DNA of 64,000 nt, taken from Rhizoclosmatium globosum. Lineage: Eukaryota > Chytridiomycota > Chytridiomycetes > Chytridiales > Chytriomycetaceae. The stretch lies in NCBI GenBank assembly GCA_002104985.1, contig MCGO01000021.1, forward strand, positions 496,001-560,000, written 5' to 3'. Shown piece after piece: positions 55,773 through 64,000 of the stretch; position 1 is the stretch's first letter; each line of letters begins with the position of its first letter. The position numbers were made by a program, and so were the translations under genes. The notes under the pieces are model-generated. The model was not told the origin of the DNA. It saw nothing but the letters and a program-made list of their open reading frames with translations, and did no database searches.

Positions 55773-56894
55773 ATGACGAAATCGTACGCAGTCAGCCTCG
55801 CGGATGTGCAGGAAGCTGCAAAGCGGATCTCTGGCCATGCTCACGTCACGCCAGTCATGACGTGTGGAACGTTGGATGACATTGCATCTGCCGGAGCTGC
55901 CACTCCACGGAAGCTGTTTTTCAAATGTGAGAACCTGTGAGTGGCGGTCATACCCCTCTTCCGGTCTTAGTACTCAAGTTATCACAGGCAGAAGGTAGGA
56001 GCCTTCAAGTTCCGTGGTGCGTACAATGCGATTTCGCAGATCCCGGAGGATCAGCGTTGGAAGGGGGTTGTTACGCAGTCTTCCGGGAACCATGCCCAAG
56101 CTGTTGCTCTTACTTGCAAGTTGCTCGGTATCAAGGCTACAATCGTGATGCCACATACTGCTCCAAAGGCTAAAGTGAATGGTGTGATTGGGTGAGTCCA
56201 CCTGTTGCACAACTCGTATTATGATTCAACGCCACTAACTTTATTCTCCAGATATGGCGGAAAAATAGTCCACTGTGAACCAACGAAAGAATCGCGCGAC
56301 CAAACCGCTCAAAAGATTGTCGATGAAACTGGAGCAATCTTCATCCACCCATTCGAAAACCCACACGTTATGGCTGGTCAAGGAACACTCATGCTCGAAC
56401 TCCTTACTCAAACTCAGTCCCTCGGAACCCAGCTCGACGCTGCCATCGTTCCATGCGGAGGCGGCGGAATGTTAAGCGGAACAGCCGTCGCCGGGAAAGG
56501 AATCCAAAAAGACTTGAAAGTATTTGGCGCGGAACCTGAAAACGTGGACGACTGTAAACGCAGCTTCAAGCGCGGAGTGAAGCTGTTGCAACACGAAGCC
56601 AGTGGAAAGACGATCGCGGATGGATTGATGACTGTGATTGGAGAGCCGAATTGGGAAGTGATTCGCGATTACGTAGATGATGTGTTTTCGGTGACTGAGG
56701 AGCAGATTGTGGAAGCTATGCGGCTTGTGTGGGAGAGAATGAAGGTTATTATTGAGCCTAGTGCTGCTGTCGGAGTTGCCGTCGCGTTGTTCAATGAGGA
56801 CTTTAAGAAGCTGGAGGTTGAAAATGTGGGTATCGTGTTTACGGGTGGGAACTTGGATTTGGGGGTTCCGTTGCCATGGGTTTCTCGTTTATGA
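55773..56894 (+). CDS. Serine racemase / threonine dehydratase-like PLP enzyme
   Basis: Exons 55773-55936, 55988-56191 and 56252-56894 give 336 residues, the length of serine racemases. The PLP lysine is in GAFKFRGA, the substrate loop is SSGNHAQA, and the phosphate-binding glycine loop is CGGGGMLSG. NVGIVFTGGNLDL marks the C-terminal PLP pocket, with Gly rather than Ser contacting the ring nitrogen region. No ACT regulatory domain is present, so biosynthetic threonine deaminase is unlikely. Expected to racemise or dehydrate L-serine (or L-threonine) in the cytosol. Confidence 0.92.
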
Positions 56895-57037
56895 GAGATT
56901 CAGAGGAATCAAATGTAAGATTAATAAATCGGGAATTTGATGGCTTTCTCCATTCCGCTGTTTGTGCAAATGGCGTTCGAAGTTTGAGGGTCTTAACTTT
57001 ACAATTTCATCGTGCATTAAACCTCATGTTACTCTTA

Positions 57038-57517
57038 TTACGCTTTCACATTGAGCAAAGATAATAGCTTCCCCTGAGAATGCAAAGAAACAGTGTCATC
57101 ACACCCTCCAATCAGCTTTCCCCCAATGTACACATACGGAACTGTTCGCTGACCCGTCAAATTCGTCAAGTAAGTTTGAATCGCATATCCGTCGCTCCGA
57201 CTGCTCAATTCAACCACTTGGAATTCAACCTTTACGGAAGTGAGGAGGCTCTTTACTCGGATGCAATACGGACAGGAAGCCTTCGAAACAACGACTACAT
57301 GAGATGACGATAGGGCAGCATCTAATACGTCTTTGGCTTTGTCCAAGTCTGGTATTTGTTCAGCTCAAAGTGGTTCAAACTTTGATAACCTCAACAAACC
57401 TTCTTTTGTGGGCGGTCCCTGAAACAGACTCTGCAGAAGACCCATCGGCGACTTGCCAGTCAAGACACATATGACGAGAAGAGCAAGCGCTGCCTGAAAG
57501 ATGATTGAGCTGTCCAT
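57038..57517 (-). CDS. Membrane-anchored dithiol glutaredoxin
   Basis: Exons 57517-57400 and 57348-57038 (51-base phase-1 intron) give 142 residues. An N-terminal hydrophobic segment (IIFQAALALLVICVL) precedes a glutaredoxin domain with active site SCPYC, the cis-Pro region TVPYVYIGG and the glutathione-binding GGCDD. The architecture matches yeast Grx6/Grx7-type secretory-pathway glutaredoxins, although those have monothiol sites and this one is dithiol. It would reduce protein-glutathione mixed disulfides, probably in ER/Golgi lumen. Intron placement fits the linker between anchor and domain. Confidence 0.9.
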
Positions 57518-57827
57518 TTTGTGTGGAAATTGTGGGATCAAACCACTTGATCCCGAGACCCAGTTCGTTGTCGAGTCCTGTTGCTCCAATTAAGGTTCCA
57601 ATCGAGGTTCCGATCAATGTTCCACCCAAGGTTCTATCGACGGGCTCATCAAAATTATAAATACAGAAATCCCGATGAGGGAGAATCTTCACTCGCTGAT
57701 TCTGTGCGTGTGCTGACTCTCCACTCATAAGCGCCTTCACTTGTATCCACCTTCGCATTACTCGATTGGCCCATCGTTATCGATCTCCGACACGTCCGAG
57801 ATCTTCACTCGTTTTGTGATTGATTTG

Positions 57828-58877
57828 ATGATGAAAATGTCTCAAGTTGCAGAGCCTTCCATTGCGGACGTGTTCAGCCTTCTTCAAAGTACTTTGAAGG
57901 AGCTTGCTGATGCTAAACAGTCCCTTGCGAGCCTCCAAGAAAGTATGACACGTAATCACCACAAAGTCATTCAAGACATTGAAAAGCTGCGCAATACGAC
58001 AAAGAAGCACTACACTAAGTTTACGAGCCTACCCATGGAAGTCGTTGGCAATATCATGGCTTGGATTCATCCACAACAAGTTTGGAAGCTCCGCGCCTTG
58101 TCAACATCATTCAAAACACTCTTGAGTTCATCTGGATTCGTTTCTTTGAATGTGGCTCGTTGCGTTCCATCTTTCAATCCCTCCACTTATGATTGTGAAG
58201 AATATTCAACTTGGGATGTCGTCTTTTTTGCTGCACCAACGTTGTACCAGTCAGAATACGCTCGGAAAGTTGTGTCAAACTATTCGGCGATTGAATGGAA
58301 AGTTCCGTTTCACAGTTGTATCCCAAAAGTATGGCTTCCACATCTTAAGAGTCTTACTTGGTTGGATTTGACTGATTGTGCTTTGACTGGAAATATTCCC
58401 AACGAAATTGAGTATCTAGTCAATTTGGAATGTCTTGATCTAGAAAAGAACTTATTGACTGGTGAAATTCCTCCGTCAATTGGAAAAGTTAAAAATATGA
58501 GGTATCTGCGTCTATGCAATAATGACTTGATGGGTCCTATTCCATCAGAAATTGTGAACTTAAGAAGCCTGGAAGTTTTGAGTTTAACTCTTGCAAGAAA
58601 CCCATTGGTCCCAACCTACCTTCTTCCAGAACTTGGTTCCCTTTCTCGCCTTCAAAACCTAGACTTGTCATCGTGCCATTTAGTGGGGACAGTCCCAAAA
58701 GAGCTTTGCCAGCTAGAAGCGTTAGTACTCCTTCATTTACATGAAAACGAATTGGAGGGACCAGTTCCGATGGCATTGAATCTGTTAAACCTGCATACAT
58801 GTGATCTGGTAGGAAATCCAAAACTTCAGTTTCCCTTTGACGTACCAGAGCACTGGTATACAGATATTGTACACTGA
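57828..58877 (+). CDS. F-box-like/leucine-rich-repeat protein
   Basis: 349 residues from the ATG at 57828 (57831 equally possible), intronless. A coiled-coil start is followed by an F-box-like helix set (LPMEVVGNIMAWIHPQQVWK). Then come six or seven leucine-rich repeats of the plant-specific type (LTGEIPPSIGKVKNMRYLRL, LDLSSCHLVGTVP, LEGPVP). Repeats of the form L-x-G-x-I-P are common in chytrid and plant proteins. No signal peptide or kinase. Likely an intracellular substrate-recognition adaptor of an SCF ubiquitin ligase, if the F-box call is right. Confidence 0.75.
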   Translation: MMKMSQVAEPSIADVFSLLQSTLKELADAKQSLASLQESMTRNHHKVIQDIEKLRNTTKKHYTKFTSLPMEVVGNIMAWIHPQQVWKLRALSTSFKTLLSSSGFVSLNVARCVPSFNPSTYDCEEYSTWDVVFFAAPTLYQSEYARKVVSNYSAIEWKVPFHSCIPKVWLPHLKSLTWLDLTDCALTGNIPNEIEYLVNLECLDLEKNLLTGEIPPSIGKVKNMRYLRLCNNDLMGPIPSEIVNLRSLEVLSLTLARNPLVPTYLLPELGSLSRLQNLDLSSCHLVGTVPKELCQLEALVLLHLHENELEGPVPMALNLLNLHTCDLVGNPKLQFPFDVPEHWYTDIVH

Positions 58878-58962
58878 TATTTCTGAAATATAGCATTCTA
58901 TTCTGCTTGCCATATTTCTTTGTTTTAAGTTGATTAAAAATTCACATCAATTTAAAACACGT

Positions 58963-61417
58963 TTATTCTAACTTCAAAGCATTGTCCATTTCCTGATGCA
59001 GACTCACTGTATTTCCACTCAGTTCCAACTGGCTCATCAGTGGATCCAAGATATCTCCGTCATCCCCCTCTTTAGCCGAAAGCATGACTTCTTCTCCTGA
59101 ATCTGACCCAATACGGCTTTCACTTGTCTTCACAAACAACAGTGTGTTCTCGGGCTTTTCTCTACTCTTTCCCTCTACCTCTCCCACCATTCCACTTTCT
59201 TCAATTTCATCAACATCTTCACCTCCATCTTCATCATCATCATCAAATGGATCAAGGTACTCATCAACACCCCCACTTTCCTCAAAGCATACACCAACCC
59301 TCTCAAATTCCACTGTCCCCAACTCCGCGATTTCCCGCAAAACACGGTCCCACACAACACACCAACCCTGTTCATCACACTCCCACGGCCGTCGCACAAC
59401 CTGCATAAACTCCACCGTCTTTCGAACGCCGTCATAATTGTCAACAAAGTATCGCACTGCAAGGTCCGATAAGGATTCATACTGATACGCAAAGTGGAAG
59501 AGGAAGCGGGTCACGTTTGTACATGAGATTTGAGACGATATGAGCGACAGCGTGAGTGTGGATAGGTCTAGGATTTGGTACTTGTCAGCACAAATATGCA
59601 GGCTTCCTAGTTCCTCCAGTGTGGCTTTTGGGTCAAGTTCTTCAAGATACTGCAAGAGAGAACAAGGGTTTTAACATTATAGATTGCTTGTTTGTGGAAC
59701 AACATACCAGGTAATTCAACATCCCCTGAAAAGTCTTGTGTGGAAAATCTGTAACGTGTACAACAGTTGGGGCATTGGACGACACGAATCCTTCCGCCCA
59801 TGCGCCTGAAAACATGGCTTGGAAGAATTCCGAGAGTGACGCGAGAATGCATTTTTGGCCGTATATGATTTTTCCTTCAACGTGGAAGTGGACGTCTGAT
59901 ACGGATGGAGTGAATAAAAGTGTTCGGAACGCCATTGATCGCTTTGGTGTGAGAGAGGGAACGGGGGGTATTGTCGAATGGGATGGGGTGCTGCGAGATG
60001 TGGAGGGTTCGGATGATGATGTTGAAGCAGTTCTAGAGAGTTGAGCAGTGTTGGACGTTGGAGGTAGAATTGGTGATGCTTCGCTTATCAAGGGAGAAGG
60101 CTCAGTCGCCGTCAAAGTCCGTGAGTTACATGTTTGCAGTCTGCGGAGAATTGCCAGGAAACGTTTACTGCTCAGACAACGAGCTTCCTTTGTGATTTGC
60201 CTGTTTACACAATCTGAAATCAGGTCCTTGAAATCTCCCGAGGTATAAATAGCTTGAAAGCATTTACATGCGACAAACACAAGTATTTCCTGAACAACGT
60301 CGCTAGTGCTACCCAATGTTCGAAGCAAATCAATGACGGTATGATATGATATAGATGCGTAAAAGAAGCGAGAAATGAATCTGCGTAGCTCATGCTGTCC
60401 AAACTTTTCACATAAAGCGATAAGTTGTCCAAAAGCAACAGCATCGACAGGTTCTCTCGACTCCAACAAAGGAAGTCGTCCAGAATAAACAAAACTGAGA
60501 AAAGAGTGAACGACTTCATAACGGACGCCCTTGATTTCCTCGCATCCTCGTTTATCAGACTTGTTTTTGACAACACTGCTATTCCCTGTTGTAGCAGGCA
60601 CCCAAGTTGGCATCTTTGCCTTCAAGAAACACTTCTGCACATGAATTAACTTTGGATCGGATGTTCCATCAGGTACACTGAATACAAAGTCTGACAGTAA
60701 CGAGTTATCAAAGAGGGACAACATGGCTGGATCATATGAAGCAGCTGGAAACAAGGGATACAACGTCTCAACATTCACTGGCTGCATATGATTAAGTGCC
60801 AGTGGATTCATCAAAACAGGACCATCTTTACTCAATCGCCGTTGTTGAGCAGGTGCAGTCACCGGAGAAGCCAATGTCCCCGATGCCAGCGTTGGAGACA
60901 ACTCAATTTCATCAAACCGAATCTTTACAATCAAAGTATCGTTTGTCAGTTCGAGAAGCGGGGCAGCAACATCGAGGGTAAAGTACCACCACCCGGCCCC
61001 GTCTTCCATGTCCGACCAATGCCGCTCAGACGAATACGAAACATGGAGAGATTGCGGCGATTGCTCGGTTAGGGTTACGTCAAAGTGCAGCTTCTTTTGC
61101 TGGAACGAGAGCGTAATCAGTTATAACTTATCAGGCAGTGTGGCTTAATGACTTACAGCGACCCAGGCGAGGAACTCAGACTCGCTTTCTCGGGCGTCCT
61201 TTGCGTAGACATGCACGTAGACATCGATTCGGGAGGCTGAGGATGTGGCGTAGTGGCCCTTTGGATACACGTTGATCCCCCACTTTCGGCCACAGACCAA
61301 GAACGGGGATGCTCCATATGATACAATTGGATCTGTGGATCTGCTGCTGGCTAGACTCGAAAACTGGGGTATGGCAAGTGTCACACTGCGTTCCCGTTCT
61401 TCCAGTTTGATTCTCAT
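58963..61417 (-). CDS. MATH-BTB-BTB protein
   Basis: Four exons from the ATG at 61417. The N-terminal domain (KWGINVYPKG, DVYVHVYAKD, then LHVSYSS after an intron) has the MATH/TRAF pattern. Two BTB/POZ domains follow: one around LLSDFVFSVPD, another around SDVHFHVEGKIIYGQKCIL with a Ser/Thr-rich linker between. The C terminus after the intron near 59650-59700 is a helical BACK-like region and a long acidic tail with a run of Asp/Glu. MATH-BTB proteins are substrate receptors of Cul3 ubiquitin ligases. The doubled BTB is the unusual part. Confidence 0.8.
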
Positions 61418-61495
61418 ACTTTACAGATACTTTTTCCAATGTCAAACTAACACTTATCTATTTCAGCTTTTGAACAATCTTCCTTATTTATCACT

Positions 61496-63701
61496 TCACT
61501 TCCACTGCAAATAACCTCCATCACCAACCTTACACTTCTCAGCAACCAAGAAATCAATCCGCTGTCTCAACCCCCACTTCTCCTTCCTCTTGGTACTGTA
61601 CCTCTCCTCCCCATCCACACCACTCACATTCGGATCAAAATCCATCCCCAAGTCATAATACTTGCTCGGAAAGAACTTGACAGTCCGTTCATCCTCCCTC
61701 TTCAACTCCCCAGCTCCAGAATCCTCAAGCCGCCAGTTCTCAACAGGTGATGCGGAGATGGACGATAAATCGCGTTCTTCGTCGAGGAACGTGTTCCAGT
61801 TGTTTGCGAAATAGGTGAGGACTTCGTCTTGCGTTAAGGCCATGTCTCCAGAGTTTTTGGCTTCCCCTTTCACAACTTTGGCGAGGTCTTCGACGTGTGG
61901 GAGGGAGGTTGCTGTGCGGTGTGGGTATGATGTGAGGGTGCGGTTGATCCAGATGGATGTGGCGCCGTCAATGGATTGCTTTGTTGCGTCGATTTCTTCT
62001 GATTTGTTTTGGAGGTATTGGCCTGTCTTTAACCAGCTTTTGCGTTTTGAGGCGGAGGAAGTTTTGGTAATGTGGGTTTCGAGGGTTTCGGACCAAGTTG
62101 GGGTTGGGGTTTCAGTAGAGGGGGCAGTCGAAGGTGTTGTGGCGCCTTCGAGTTCAGAAGCGAGCCATGTATCGCGGTTGAGGAGTTTGGGGTCAAGGAC
62201 GACTTCAGGGCGAAGGGCGTCGACAGGATTCTCGTTTTCTCTGAGACTAGATTCGAGGGCAAGTGCGGACTGGAAGTCCTTGCTGTCTTCCACTCCTCGC
62301 AACATGCTCAAATCATTCTTGAAGCTTGAAAGGAGGTCTTGGGGCTCCAAAGCCAAATTAACTGCTTCAATATTGAGTTCCATTACTGTTGGGCAGTTGC
62401 GGCTCATTTGAGACAGAATCTTGTTTGACCATGGTGTATTCTTGGTGTTGTTTTTTCTTTAGTCGTTTAAGTTCCACGGAATATTACAAACCTCTTTCTT
62501 CAATGCAGCTACTATTTCGGCCAAAGAGTTGTGTCGGAAGCATCGGTAAACAACTTCCATAGGCTCTTCACCCACACTCCAGTTGGCCCAATCATCCACT
62601 GAGGGAGACGAAGCGGCAAACTCTTCGATAACCATATCAAGGACACGCAAATCGCTACTCTTTGTTTCACACAACTTTGTGACCAAAGGTGAGATTCTTT
62701 CCATTGGAACATGATGTGTGGCCACTCCAGTGAGCCTAGAGATTGGTAAATGAGAAATTGTATGACTTTCGGAGGATATAACGGCATCAGGTCAGAGTGA
62801 ACTCGCTTCGCTTATTGGATTTGATCCATCATAGTGTAATAGCACACCAGAGCCTGATCCATTCAATAAAAGTAGATACTAACACATTCTCCAAGCCTTT
62901 CAAAGGGTCCCCAACAACTGCAAGCCACTTTGCCAAAGGAGAACCAGGGAGTTGGGAGTCATCCAACAAGAGATGCCTGAGTGCAAAAGCTGTTCCAGGG
63001 AGAAGAAGGCCGATCCCCCCCGGACCTTCTTTGAATGATGAAATAGTATTTTGAGTTGAGATGCGGAAAGGGGTGTGGAGGGAGAGAGAGGCTCCCAGAC
63101 CGTCTGTTGGTTGAGTGAAGGAGTGTGAGTGAAACAGAGTGGTTATGATCGTAAAGACGAAAGGCATACGAGTTGGGCCGTCCATGATTGATACGACTGG
63201 AGTATTCAGAGTTGCGATTTGGTGAGAGAGAAGGGAGGCGTGTTCAAGAGCATCACTCCACTGAGCATCGAACTGGACTGTTAATGCATAGAAAGAGAAG
63301 GTATTAGGGCACTGCATAGGTACTTAGATACACTGACACACACCTTGCAGGCCCCCGCAGAAGACCGGCACCGACGCCCTCTTCACCAGGGCAATAACCT
63401 TAACATCCGCATCGCCGTCCCACTCCTACCACGCACCCAACCAACAACCTTATTAGTACACACACGCACCAACTACGAACCCTACTTCCAAATGCGTTCG
63501 AATCGCAGCAATCGAATCAACGTCCAATCGCGGCGAATTGAGCACGAGAACCCGACCAAATCCGTGGCGAATCGGCGTCACTGAAGAAAAGTGCGTGGAC
63601 ACATCGACAAACGGAAGCAGCGAGGCGTCCACGGACTTGGACTTGGACGCTGCTCCGACGTTGCCGATGTTCAAGGCGGCCGAGGAGAACCGCCGCATCA
63701 T
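61496..63701 (-). CDS. Crotonase-fold protein, HIBCH/mS47-like, mitochondrial
   Basis: About seven exons. The start at 63701 (or 63698) gives a basic presequence (MMRRFSSAALNIG). Crotonase blocks then align with 3-hydroxyisobutyryl-CoA hydrolases: VLVLNSPRLDVDSIAAI, EWDGDADVKVIALVKR, VPVFCGGLQ, FRISTQNTISSFKEG and GIGLLLPG, later VVYRCFRHNSLAEIV and MSRNCPTVMELN. The normal oxyanion motif F-C-A-G-G-D is FCGGLQ here. A C-terminal extension of 200 residues contains HVEDLAKVVKGEA and LTQDEVLTYFANNW. This combination suggests the ribosomal-type relative mS47, a crotonase-like protein of the mitochondrial small subunit, rather than an active hydrolase; that choice is inference. Confidence 0.6.
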
Positions 63702-64000
63702 CTTTCAAGGGGAAATTAAATGTCTCGTTTTTGGGAAATGTTATTACTATATTACTATTAATGAATTCAATTATGCTATTGATTTACCCTCCTTCGATTA
63801 GCTCTTCGTTTTCCTCTCCAATAACAACTTGTTAACGCCTAAGCCCGATAATAATGGCCGTGCTTATCAATACAATTTCCCGCATCTTTTTTCCCCCCTT
63901 ATATGAACATATATATAGTGGATGACGAACAGCTGATATTAGTGGAAGTCAAACACACCACTTCCCAAAAGGAGTTTAATACAAGCTGCTGTAAATAATG
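63702..64000. other. Right edge, AT-rich, no gene called
   Basis: Contains a TATATATAGTGG tract around 63909-63920 that could be a TATA box for a gene starting beyond the window. No complete ORF. Confidence 0.3.

Overview
The window reads as nuclear DNA of a zoosporic (chytrid-type) fungus. Genes are broken by many short GT-AG introns (about 44-160 bases), and gene content is fungal: two Zn2Cys6 regulators, an arrestin-family adaptor, and LysM, chitin-deacetylase and LPMO-like secreted proteins. A Crinkler-type (CRN) protein and rhodopsin-like seven-helix receptors point to chytrids rather than Dikarya. Species and lineage are inference from content only. All exon joins were worked out by eye from reading frame, splice signals and paralogue comparison.

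Layout. 1-3.1 kb: three head-to-tail paralogous 7-TM receptors, the first cut by the window edge and the second frameshifted. 3.4-5.2 kb: a decayed LysM/chitin deacetylase and a secreted LPMO-like protein with a CBM19-like tail. 5.3-18.1 kb: housekeeping genes (mitochondrial DUF1640/CCDC90 protein, Pex8-like peroxin ending in AKL, PRL-type phosphatase, GNAT acetyltransferase, IMP dehydrogenase, arrestin-like protein). 18.2-23.5 kb: two tandem type II membrane glycosyltransferase-like genes divergent from a sugar-nucleotide epimerase-like SDR. 23.6-25.6 kb: mitochondrial aldehyde dehydrogenase with a frame break. 25.7-34 kb: four secreted M28 aminopeptidases, interrupted by tRNA genes and a Sec14-like gene. 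34-43.7 kb: PP2A/PP4-like phosphatase, CRN protein, Zn2Cys6 regulator, ferroportin-like transporter and a fifth M28 paralogue that has lost nearly all metal ligands. 45-54.7 kb: three paralogous SP-RING (Siz/PIAS-type) proteins plus an orphan copy of their N-terminal domain, split by a second tRNA-Cys pair and GC-rich inverted repeats. 55-63.7 kb: small Zn2Cys6 protein, serine racemase-like enzyme, membrane-anchored glutaredoxin, F-box-like/LRR protein, MATH-BTB-BTB protein and a crotonase-fold HIBCH/mS47-like protein.

The dominant theme is local tandem duplication followed by divergence: receptors, glycosyltransferases, peptidases, SP-RING proteins, tRNA-Cys and a transcription-factor fragment all occur as families with at least one decayed or altered member. 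A second theme is compaction: several divergent gene pairs have start codons only 31-37 bases apart. The most unusual items are the SP-RING cluster, the dead M28 paralogue beside ferroportin, and the CRN protein with both a P-loop NTPase region and a nuclease-like C terminus.
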